Positions 35,739-42,861 of a stretch of DNA of 61,164 bases are shown in pieces. The first letter of the stretch is position 1; each line of letters starts with the position of its first letter. The notes under the pieces were generated by a model. It was not told where the DNA came from and made no database searches. It saw nothing but the letters and a program-made list of their open reading frames with translations. This stretch comes from Bacteroides sp. (GTDB lineage Bacteria > Bacteroidota > Bacteroidia > Bacteroidales > Bacteroidaceae). The position numbers and the translations under genes are program-made. Location of the stretch: NCBI GenBank assembly GCA_022648295.1, contig JALCME010000026.1:1-61164 (forward strand), read 5' to 3'.

Positions 35739-35848
35739 GACATGGTCAGTTGAAGTGAAATAGATGGTGTGTTGAGACGGGATAGATAGTCTGTTGACGT
35801 CAGGTAGATGGTCTGTTCAACATCAATGCATCGTCTTTTTTGCTCTTA
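35739..35848 (+). repeat. Tandem array D: 22-bp units with TAGATGGTCTGTTGA
   Basis: Units start at 35739, 35761, 35783 and 35805, with a degenerate fifth at 35827. The first 15 bases (TAGATGGTCTGTTGA consensus) are conserved and the last 7 vary. This is the third repeat family within 430 bp with an exact 22-bp period. Confidence 0.82.
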
Positions 35849-35956
35849 CAATAACTAATTATGTTCTTGGCTTACTAATTTTAGCTCTTGCCATATCGTC
35901 TATTTGGTAAGGGCTAATTTTAATCTTATAGGATGGACTGCTTTTATTCCGGGCTT

Positions 35957-35983
35957 TTTTAGCGGAAAGAAGGGATATGAATC
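35957..35983. repeat. Duplicate of the tRNA-Ser 3' end (candidate attachment site)
   Basis: TTTTAGCGGAAAGA (35957-35970) is identical to 37724-37737, the 3' end of tRNA-Ser and its flank. AGGGAT (35971-35976) then matches 37739-37744 after a one-base gap, and GAATC resembles GAACC of the T-arm. Direct repeats of a tRNA 3' end mark the ends of elements integrated by site-specific recombinases. A decayed tRNA copy is the alternative. Confidence 0.6.
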
Positions 35984-36036
35984 TCTACCGCTTTATCTCC
36001 TAATAATCAATACATTAATCAAACGTCAATTAATGT

Positions 36037-36071
36037 CTGTAACGTTTCTGTAACGATGCTTTGTCTGTCAT
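36037..36071 (+). promoter_or_regulatory. PhoB-box-like direct repeats
   Basis: CTGTAAC at 36037-36043 and again at 36048-36054 are 7-bp direct repeats with an 11-bp period, the geometry of Pho boxes. A related CTGTCAT follows at 36065-36071. No phosphate gene is next to it; the next gene is the AAA ATPase. It may be a leftover regulatory region. Inference from motif only. Confidence 0.35.
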
Positions 36072-36212
36072 AGTCTTGCATTGACTACTACATATCTGCT
36101 CGTTAAATTTTAAATAGGTAAAGATAAAGGAGGGCCTTTGGAATGCAGATTATTTAGCTTATTGTTTGCAATTTTATTTTTTAATCGTAAGTTTGCAAGA
36201 AATGACACCTCT

Positions 36213-37370
36213 ATGATAGAAAGAATATTAAAGATTAAGTTATTGGAATTAGCGAAGAAGTACCCGATTGTAACCGTGACAGGTCCACGACAATCTGGAA
36301 AATCCACTTTGCTGAAAAACTCCTTCCCTGATTATAAATACGTCTCCTTGGAGGACCCGGATATGCGGCTATTTGCAGTAGATGATCCAAGAGGTTTTTT
36401 GGCTACATATTCAGATAAGGCCATTATTGATGAAGTACAACGAGTTCCAACTCTATTCTCGTATATTCAAACTTATACAGATAAAGAGAACAGGGAAGGT
36501 ATGTATCTACTTGCCGGTTCTCATAACTTCCTTTTAATGGAAAGTGTAAATCAATCCTTAGCTGGAAGGACTGCCATTCTCAAGTTATTGCCATTTTCTC
36601 ATCGTGAAATGGAAGCAGGTGGAATACTTCCTAAAAATGTTGACGAAGAAATATTTAAAGGTGCTTACCCTCGTATTTATGATAAAGACATTGCTGCAAC
36701 AGATTATTACCCTTTCTACATTCAAACTTATGTAGAGCGGGATTTAAGATTGCTGAAAAATATTGGAGACTTGAGTAAGTTTATAAAATTTATCAAGCTT
36801 TGTGCTGGGAGAATAGGCCAATTGCTTAATCTCTCATCATTAGCCAATGAGTGTGGTGTCGCTGTTTCAACGGTTTCTGTTTGGATTTCGGTTTTAGAGG
36901 CAAGCTACATTTGCTATCTACTAAAACCTGACTACAACAATTATGCAAAACGATTGGTTAAATCGCCAAAACTTTATTTCTATGACACGGGATTAGCGTG
37001 TTCATTGTTGGACATTAAGAGCGCAGATCAGGTAGCTACACACTTTCTGAGAGGTGGACTTTTCGAGAATCTTGTTATAAATGAGTTTGTAAAAGAAGCT
37101 TATAATAAAGGTGGAAATCCGGATATTACATTCTGGAGAGATAGCACAGGCAATGAGGTTGATCTTCTTCAATATGTCAATGGTAAACAGAATGCTTATG
37201 AAATAAAATCAGGAGCGACATTCTCCCCGGATTTCTTCAAAGGAATCTCCAAATGGGCAAAATTGTCTGGCGCAACTCCAGAACAATGTTTTGCCATATA
37301 TAACGGAGAGAAGGATATGAAAACGTCTAATGGAGAAGTTCTTAGTTTCAAACAAATAGGCTTTAAATAG
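36213..37370 (+). CDS. AAA ATPase with DUF4143 domain
   Basis: 385 residues, cytoplasmic. The N-terminal AAA_14 ATPase has Walker A TGPRQSGKST with K30, Walker B in KAIIDEVQRVP, and sensor-1-like LLAGSHNF. The middle winged helix (about 180-250) and C-terminal DUF4143 domain contain a PD-(D/E)xK-like pattern, GNEVDLL then AYEIKSG. These ATPases are common accessory genes in gut bacteria, with no established role. ATG 36213 is chosen over an in-frame TTG at 36138 because MIERILK is the usual family start. The gene lies alone between the two tRNA-Ser repeats and is probably part of an acquired segment. Confidence 0.88.
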   Translation: MIERILKIKLLELAKKYPIVTVTGPRQSGKSTLLKNSFPDYKYVSLEDPDMRLFAVDDPRGFLATYSDKAIIDEVQRVPTLFSYIQTYTDKENREGMYLLAGSHNFLLMESVNQSLAGRTAILKLLPFSHREMEAGGILPKNVDEEIFKGAYPRIYDKDIAATDYYPFYIQTYVERDLRLLKNIGDLSKFIKFIKLCAGRIGQLLNLSSLANECGVAVSTVSVWISVLEASYICYLLKPDYNNYAKRLVKSPKLYFYDTGLACSLLDIKSADQVATHFLRGGLFENLVINEFVKEAYNKGGNPDITFWRDSTGNEVDLLQYVNGKQNAYEIKSGATFSPDFFKGISKWAKLSGATPEQCFAIYNGEKDMKTSNGEVLSFKQIGFK

Positions 37371-37446
37371 TATGGAATGCTGGTGCTACTCGTGTGGGAA
37401 TATTTATCCCTGACAGGCAGGGGGAGTTACTTACGATTTAAAGATA

Positions 37447-37599
37447 ATGGGGGTTGGTTTAACTAAGGAAGAGTTTTATGAAAGATGAATGAAGTTAAGC
37501 TATAATCGGCTTGTGCATCAAGGGAATAAAGTTGTTTTTCCAAATGGAAAAACTGGGACACGATTTGAGACTGAGCTCAAGAATTGCATATGGGCGTAG
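37447..37599 (+). pseudogene. Possible relic of a small gene
   Basis: A 51-codon frame from ATG 37447 to TAG 37597 is interrupted by one TGA at 37486. It reads MGVGLTKEEFYER, stop, then MKLSYNRLVHQGNKVVFPNG and on to ETELKNCIWA. The residue composition looks protein-like on both sides of the stop. A second protein-like stretch (WNAGATRVGIFIPDRQGELL) lies just upstream at about 37371-37440 in another frame. I do not recognise the family. Inside the segment bounded by tRNA-Ser repeats, so decay of an integrated element is plausible. Confidence 0.35.
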
Positions 37600-37729
37600 T
37601 ATTATAATAAAAGATTTCAGTATGAATGCCGTTACCTAATAAACAGAGTCAGTAGGGAAATAGAAAATTGTAAAATATTGATTTTGTGAACTTTGACTTA
37701 TATTTTAGCCTTTTGTCTTAGACTTTTAG
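37600..37729. other. Short non-coding stretch before tRNA-Ser
   Basis: No gene seen. The last bases, TTTTAG (37724-37729), belong to the direct repeat shared with 35957-35983. Confidence 0.5.
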
Positions 37730-37816
37730 CGGAAAGACAGGGATTCGAACCCTGGGAACAGTTACCCGTTCACCGCATTTCGAGTGCGGCCCGATCGACC
37801 ACTCCGGCATCTTTCC
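37730..37816 (-). tRNA. tRNA-Ser (anticodon CGA)
   Basis: On the minus strand GGAAAGA (37816-37810) pairs with TCTTTCC at the 3' end, and G37730 is the discriminator. The anticodon stem CCGCA/TGCGG encloses CTCGAAA, giving anticodon CGA, and a long variable arm follows, as in serine tRNAs. CCA is not encoded. The 3' end is duplicated at 35957-35983. Confidence 0.95.
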
Positions 37817-37870
37817 TTTTTTCAAATCATCATTTGGAGCAAAAAGGATAGGTCTTTTGCTTTTGTAGTG

Positions 37871-37878
37871 CAAAGGTA
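37871..37878 (-). promoter_or_regulatory. -7 box of the tRNA-Ser promoter
   Basis: On the minus strand TACCTTTG matches TAnnTTTG, about 55 bases before the tRNA 5' end. No good -33 box is seen at the usual distance. Confidence 0.55.
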
Positions 37879-38101
37879 ATGTCTTTTATTTCTTTTTGCG
37901 CTATTCGCTTTTATTTTTTTGTGCTGTTAGTTTAGTAGCTTTACAGCAAGTTAAGATAAAGTGAATATCTGGTTAGTGCTTTGTGGGAGAAGAAACAGGA
38001 TTTCTGAAAGCTTTTTGAAGGGGCGATGGAAGCGTATTTAACTACTATTCTCACTACGTTTGTAATGTGTACGGTGTCCGTGACCTGTAAAAAAGAGTTT
38101 G
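37879..38101. other. Intergenic stretch between tRNA-Ser and the porin-like gene
   Basis: No gene or clear repeat. It separates two divergent units. The inverted repeat around the next promoter begins at 38102. Confidence 0.5.
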
Positions 38102-38165
38102 TAAATGTTTCTTTTTGGAACTAAATTCATATATTTGTCCCGAGAAACCCAAAAAGAAACATTTA
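38102..38165. repeat. Perfect 17-bp inverted repeat flanking promoter and start codon
   Basis: TAAATGTTTCTTTTTGG (38102-38118) and CCAAAAAGAAACATTTA (38149-38165) are perfect reverse complements with a 30-nt spacer. The spacer contains the -7 box at 38130-38137, and the right arm covers the ribosome-binding area and the A of the ATG. It could be an operator, an RNA hairpin if transcription starts upstream, or a very short invertible element. Confidence 0.9.
38130..38137 (+). promoter_or_regulatory. -7 box inside the inverted repeat
   Basis: TATATTTG matches TAnnTTTG. The -33 position (TTTC, 38108-38111) falls in the left arm of the inverted repeat. Transcription would start near 38142 and give a leader of about 22 bases. 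Confidence 0.6.
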
Positions 38166-38764
38166 TGAAAAAGATCTTTAGTATTTTCTTGGTGGCTGTA
38201 TGCTGTTTTGCTATGGCTATACCTGCTCAGGCACAGCTCATTAAATGGGGTGTAAAAGGTGGTGTGAATATGTCGAATTTGGACCTTAGTGGTGGATATA
38301 CTGTAAATAAAGATAATGCAACCGGATTTTTTATCGGTCCTATGGCTGAGTTCACTGTTCCCCTTATAGGGCTAGGGGTAGACGGTTCGTTACTTTTTTC
38401 GCAAAAGCAAGTAAAACTTGATGGAGATAAGGTTAAACAAACTGGTTTGGAAATACCTGTGAATTTAAAGTATACTATAGGTATGGGTAGCATACTGGGG
38501 CTTTATTTTGCTGCTGGTCCTGATTTCTTCTTTGATTTTTCAGGAGATAAGACATTGAATGATATCAACATTGACAAGAAGAAAGCTCAGGTGGCCTTAA
38601 ACTTGGGATTAGGCTTGAAGCTAGTGAAGCATTTGCAAGTTGGAGTCAATTACCAAATTCCGATGGGGGATAGCTTTACTCTGAAGAATGCGGTTGATGC
38701 AGCTACCAATAGCGGCAGTGCCAAAACAAAGATTTGGCAGATCTCGGCTGCATACATCTTTTAA
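38165..38764 (+). CDS. Small outer-membrane beta-barrel protein
   Basis: 199 residues from this ATG, which begins a clear signal peptide (MKKIFSIFLVAVCCFAMAIPAQAQ, cut near residue 24; first 20 are the core). The frame is open 60 bases further upstream, but that part runs through the promoter. The mature protein alternates glycine and aromatic strands (WGVKGGVNMSNL; LGLGLKLVKHLQVGVNYQIP) and ends in the aromatic IF of barrel proteins, as in PorT/OmpW-like beta-barrel family members of Bacteroidetes. No ligand is known. It is a single-gene unit with a terminator at 38829-38860, and its expression is probably governed by the inverted repeat at its start. Confidence 0.82.
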   Translation: MKKIFSIFLVAVCCFAMAIPAQAQLIKWGVKGGVNMSNLDLSGGYTVNKDNATGFFIGPMAEFTVPLIGLGVDGSLLFSQKQVKLDGDKVKQTGLEIPVNLKYTIGMGSILGLYFAAGPDFFFDFSGDKTLNDINIDKKKAQVALNLGLGLKLVKHLQVGVNYQIPMGDSFTLKNAVDAATNSGSAKTKIWQISAAYIF

Positions 38765-38828
38765 AATAAAGTGTAGAACTTCTCTTTCTCAAATAGTTAT
38801 GTGAAAAGAGAATTTAGTGTCTAATAGA

Positions 38829-38860
38829 AAGGAGCTCCGGAAAAAGAAGCTCCTTATTTT
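38829..38860 (+). terminator. Terminator after the beta-barrel gene
   Basis: AAGGAGCT (38829-38836) pairs with AGCTCCTT (38848-38855), followed by ATTTT. Confidence 0.8.
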
Positions 38861-39054
38861 GTATTTCGCTACTATGTGAACGGTCTTTTATTTTGTTCTT
38901 GTATACTCTGATAATTGCAAAATCCCAAGAGACAATATGATTAAGAAAACCTAACCGTCTATTCCTTTGTTTAGTATCGCTTTTTATCTCTAATTGGTTA
39001 TAGAAGGTTATAATCAAAATCTTAGGTGTTGGCGTGAGATTAGCTACTTCTTTG

Positions 39055-39062
39055 TATCTTTG
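39055..39062 (+). promoter_or_regulatory. -7 box of the priA promoter
   Basis: TATCTTTG matches TAnnTTTG. TTG at 39029-39031 is 23 bases upstream, slightly too far. The start codon lies only 9 bases after the box, so the mRNA leader would be a few bases at most. Confidence 0.55.
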
Positions 39063-39071
39063 CTGTCACGA

Positions 39072-41543
39072 ATGGAAAAATTTATAGATGTCATATTGCC
39101 TTTGCCCTTGCCACGTTGTTTTACTTATTCTCTGCCCGGTGAGTGGCAGGACGAGGTGGAGACGGGATGCCGTGTAGTTGTGCCTTTTGGGCGAAAGAAG
39201 TATTACACTGGTATTGTGCGCAACATTCATTATTTTAAGCCGACAGAGTATGAAGTGAAGGAAGCGATTGCATTGTTGGATGCACATCCTGTTCTATTAC
39301 CCGGTCAATTTGAATTTTGGGAATGGGTGGCCGATTATTATCTCTGTACGGTGGGAGATGTGTATAAAGCTGCATTGCCTTCCGGTTTAAAATTGGAAAG
39401 TGAAACTATCGTTGAGTATAATCCTGATTTTGAGGCGGATTCCCGGCTTTCGGAGAAGGAACAGCGGATACTTGATTTGTTGCAAGCTGAACCTGAACAA
39501 GCGGTGACGAAGTTAGAAAAAAGCACAGGGGTAAAGAATATACTTTCTGTTATCAAATCTTTGCTGGATAAAGAGGCCATTTTTGTCAAGGAGGAGTTAC
39601 GTCGGACTTATAAACCAAAGACTGAAACCCGCGTTCGGCTGGTAGATGCAGTACGTAGTACGCAACGTATTAAAGAGCTTTTTGATGAGTTAGGACGGGC
39701 ACCCAAGCAATTGGATTTATTGATGAGGTATATTGAATTATCAGACATCTTGGAGAATGAAGGTTTAAAGTCTGTGCCTAAAGAAGTATCGAAGAAGGAA
39801 CTGCTTCAGCGTGCCTCAGTTTCTCCGGCGGTGTTTAATGGACTGGTAGAAAAGCATATCTTTGAAGTTTATCAGCAGGATATCGGGCGTTTAAATGCGG
39901 TAGTTCGTTCATTACTTCCCTTGAACCCGCTGAATGCCCATCAGCAGCAGGCGTATGATGAAATAGCGGATTGTTTTAGATCAAAAGAGGTATGTCTGCT
40001 ACATGGTGTCACTTCCAGTGGAAAAACTGAGATTTATATTCATTTAATAGATCAAATGATCAAAGCCGGGAAGCAAGTGCTGTATTTGTTGCCCGAAATA
40101 GCCTTGACCACGCAGATTACGGAACGGTTGCAGAAGGTTTTTGGTGCCCGGTTGGGTATTTATCATTCCAAGTTTCCTGATGCCGAGCGAGTGGAAGTTT
40201 GGCAGAAGCAGTTGACGGAGAACAGGTATGATATTATATTGGGAGTGCGTTCTTCTATCTTTTTACCTTTCAGGGATTTAGGACTGATTATTGTGGATGA
40301 AGAGCATGAGAATACCTACAAACAGCAAGATCCTGCTCCCCGTTATCACGCTCGTAATGCCGCCATTATGCTGGCAGCCAGGTGCGGAGCAAAAGCATTG
40401 CTAGGTACGGCGACACCTTCCATTGAGACATGGACTAATGCAACTTCAGGCAAGTATGGATTGGTGGAGTTGAAGGAAAGGTATAAAGAGATCAGAATGC
40501 CTGAGATTATTCCCGTAGACATTAAAGAATTGCATCGTAAGAAACGGATGAATGGTCCTTTCTCTCCCTTATTGTTACAGTATGTTCGTGAAGCGCTGGA
40601 ACAAAAGGAACAAGTGATATTGTTTCAGAATCGTCGCGGCTTTGCTCCGATGATTGAATGTCATACGTGCGGATGGGTGCCGAAGTGTAAGAATTGTGAT
40701 GTTAGTCTCACCTTTCATAAAGGACTCAATCAACTGACATGTCACTATTGCGGTTATACCTATCAGCTACCCCGCAAATGTCCGGCATGTGAAGGCACCG
40801 ATTTGCGTAACCGGGGAGTCGGTACTGAAAAGATTGAAGATGAAATAAAAATACTCTTTCCGGAAGCCTCTGTTGCAAGGATGGATTTAGATACGACACG
40901 CACGCGGAGTTCGTACGAAAGGATTATTGCCGACTTTGAGCAGGGAAAGACGAACATTCTGGTCGGCACCCAGATGGTTTCTAAAGGTTTGGACTTTGAC
41001 CATGTCAGTGTGGTAGGGATACTGAATGCGGACACAATGCTCAATTATCCTGATTTTCGTTCGTATGAGCGTGCTTTCCAACTTATGGCACAAGTGGCGG
41101 GGCGTGCAGGACGGAAGAATAAGCAGGGGAGAGTCGTGTTGCAAACGAAGAGTATGGATCATCCTATTATAGCACAAGTGATGCATAATGATTTTGAGGG
41201 GATGGTTGAGACTCAGTTGGCCGAACGTCAACTATTCCATTATCCTCCTTATTATCGGTTGATTTATGTTTATCTTAAGAATCGGAATGAGTCGTTGCTC
41301 GAGTTGATGGCACGGACAATGGCACAGAAGCTACAAGCTATCTTCGGACAACGCATTCTTGGGCCGGATAAACCTCCCGTGGCCCGTATACAGACTTTGT
41401 TTATCCGTAAGATTGTAGTTAAGATCGAATATCAGGCTCCTATGGCAAGAGTGCGTGAGCTATTGGTGCAAGTGCAGAAAGAGATGCTTGCCGAGGATCG
41501 TTTTAAATCGTTGATTGTTTATTATGATGTTGATCCAATGTAA
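39072..41543 (+). CDS. priA: Primosomal protein N' (replication restart helicase PriA)
   Basis: 823 residues. PriA recognises stalled forks and reloads the replicative helicase. The N-terminal DNA-binding domain starts MEKFIDVILPLPLPRCFTYS. Walker A is in HGVTSSGKTEIY, the DEEH box in IIVDEEHENTYKQ, and eight cysteines of two zinc sites lie in CHTCGWVPKCKNC and CHYCGYTYQLPRKCPAC (about 545-595). The frame is open to an ATG at 38994, but those 26 residues precede the -7 box and do not resemble PriA. The phosphatase gene follows after 33 bp. Confidence 0.97.
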   Translation: MEKFIDVILPLPLPRCFTYSLPGEWQDEVETGCRVVVPFGRKKYYTGIVRNIHYFKPTEYEVKEAIALLDAHPVLLPGQFEFWEWVADYYLCTVGDVYKAALPSGLKLESETIVEYNPDFEADSRLSEKEQRILDLLQAEPEQAVTKLEKSTGVKNILSVIKSLLDKEAIFVKEELRRTYKPKTETRVRLVDAVRSTQRIKELFDELGRAPKQLDLLMRYIELSDILENEGLKSVPKEVSKKELLQRASVSPAVFNGLVEKHIFEVYQQDIGRLNAVVRSLLPLNPLNAHQQQAYDEIADCFRSKEVCLLHGVTSSGKTEIYIHLIDQMIKAGKQVLYLLPEIALTTQITERLQKVFGARLGIYHSKFPDAERVEVWQKQLTENRYDIILGVRSSIFLPFRDLGLIIVDEEHENTYKQQDPAPRYHARNAAIMLAARCGAKALLGTATPSIETWTNATSGKYGLVELKERYKEIRMPEIIPVDIKELHRKKRMNGPFSPLLLQYVREALEQKEQVILFQNRRGFAPMIECHTCGWVPKCKNCDVSLTFHKGLNQLTCHYCGYTYQLPRKCPACEGTDLRNRGVGTEKIEDEIKILFPEASVARMDLDTTRTRSSYERIIADFEQGKTNILVGTQMVSKGLDFDHVSVVGILNADTMLNYPDFRSYERAFQLMAQVAGRAGRKNKQGRVVLQTKSMDHPIIAQVMHNDFEGMVETQLAERQLFHYPPYYRLIYVYLKNRNESLLELMARTMAQKLQAIFGQRILGPDKPPVARIQTLFIRKIVVKIEYQAPMARVRELLVQVQKEMLAEDRFKSLIVYYDVDPM

Positions 41544-41576
41544 CCCGGATCAATAATAATCAAGAGTATATTAATA

Positions 41577-42050
41577 ATGAGTAAGCCCCGTAAAATTCTG
41601 TTTGTTTGTTTAGGTAATATCTGCCGTTCTTCATCGGCGGAGGGAGTGATGAAGCATTTGGTGAAAGAGGCCGGACTGGGTGATGAGTTTATCATAGATT
41701 CCGCAGGTATTCTTTCGTACCACCGGGGAGAGTTACCCGATGCCCGGATGCGTGCCCATGCCAGTCGTAGGGGATACCAACTGGTACACCGTTCACGTCC
41801 GGTGGAAGCAGAAGATTTCTATAAATTTGATCTTGTAATAGGAATGGACGATCGCAACATTGATGATCTGAAAGAGCGTGCGCCTTCTTCCGATGAGTGG
41901 AACAAAATTCATCGGATGACGAACTTCTGTACCAAATTTACGTATGCCGATCATGTACCCGATCCTTATTATGGAGGAGCCGAGGGTTTTGAGCATGTCC
42001 TTGATTTGCTGGAAGATGCCTGTGCCGGATTACTTGAGCAGATTCGTTGA
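41577..42050 (+). CDS. Low-molecular-weight protein tyrosine phosphatase
   Basis: 157 residues, cytoplasmic. The P-loop is C11-L-G-N-I-C-R17-S18, with the nucleophilic cysteine first, and the general acid Asp is in VPDPYYGG near 125-131. The size is typical of the family. In bacteria such enzymes act on tyrosine-phosphorylated kinases of capsule export or as general phosphatases. The partner kinase is not encoded nearby. It follows priA and ends convergent with the minus-strand pair below. Confidence 0.93.
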   Translation: MSKPRKILFVCLGNICRSSSAEGVMKHLVKEAGLGDEFIIDSAGILSYHRGELPDARMRAHASRRGYQLVHRSRPVEAEDFYKFDLVIGMDDRNIDDLKERAPSSDEWNKIHRMTNFCTKFTYADHVPDPYYGGAEGFEHVLDLLEDACAGLLEQIR

Positions 42051-42081
42051 TAAATCCCGTTCCTTCCTTTGAGCATTTATA

Positions 42082-42861
42082 TTACGGGTTATCGTAACGA
42101 TCACCGTAATATCGTTTCCATTTGTCGAGGCTGCACGTTGCATCTACTCCTTTTTGCCGCAATGTTTCGGTTATTTCATTTAGTTTCATACGTGGTACAC
42201 GACCAATATAATAGAGGTGATAATTATAATCCTCATCAAGTACTTCCATGATAAGAGTGAAGATCTGCTCGCGGGCGAAATCAAAGTTTACTTTTCTCAA
42301 TTCATCATAACGGAAAGTTCTGCTTTGTACTAACCGTTGAACAGAGATGCCATTTTGGTCTGTCTTTAAATAACAAAAGCGTTTCAGGAGACTGTAGATA
42401 AGAAAAAGACTGATTGTAAGGGCTGCTATTCCCGGTATTATAGTCCACCAAATGCCGTATGCTGCCAATTTACAGGCAATCCACCATACAATGAGAATAT
42501 TCATTATATAGTAAGGAAGGAGAAGCGAAAACCGCCGGTAAGTTTTTGGCTCAATATCTATAGCGGTTACTTCTGGGGATTGATAGTTTTCAAAAGGAAT
42601 GTTTTGTGATAAGAGGTATTTCACAATTGCACTGGCATTGATGAAAGGACTTAGGTAAAAAGCTTTCTTGTTGCTCTGTTTCAATTGGATAGTGATAATC
42701 CTCGGTCCAAACTTATCTTTATGATGTGAGTCTTTTTCGTGAGGCTGGTGGTATCTCTTCATAAAACTAAAGCACACAATATCCTCTGGATTAATTCTCT
42801 TCTTCTTAAAGAAGCTCTTTGCAGTCTGGATGTCTTTATTACTAATCTTCATAATTCTCAC
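42082..42861 (-). CDS. Two-helix membrane protein, PH-like
   Basis: 259 residues. Two adjacent hydrophobic helices (about 115-140 and 142-165) are followed by a beta-rich stretch (QNGISVQRLVQSRTFRYDELRKVNF) resembling bacterial PH-like (YdbS/YcxB type) domains. The N-terminal 110 residues have no known domain. The start overlaps the stop of the upstream phosphodiesterase by 4 bases (ATGA), so the two are translationally coupled and may act together at the membrane. The family is not firmly identified. Confidence 0.6.
   Translation of the reverse strand: MRIMKISNKDIQTAKSFFKKKRINPEDIVCFSFMKRYHQPHEKDSHHKDKFGPRIITIQLKQSNKKAFYLSPFINASAIVKYLLSQNIPFENYQSPEVTAIDIEPKTYRRFSLLLPYYIMNILIVWWIACKLAAYGIWWTIIPGIAALTISLFLIYSLLKRFCYLKTDQNGISVQRLVQSRTFRYDELRKVNFDFAREQIFTLIMEVLDEDYNYHLYYIGRVPRMKLNEITETLRQKGVDATCSLDKWKRYYGDRYDNP

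Noticed and set aside
35416..35848. CRISPR array
   Set aside because: Units are contiguous 22-bp tandem copies with no unique spacers, no constant repeat of CRISPR length, and no cas genes in the window.
36138..36212. TTG start adding 25 residues to the AAA ATPase
   Set aside because: The family starts at MIERIL-like sequence, and the extra hydrophobic stretch reads through upstream non-coding DNA.
38814..39017. Minus-strand open frame between the beta-barrel gene and priA
   Set aside because: It runs through a terminator hairpin and has no recognisable features or promoter.
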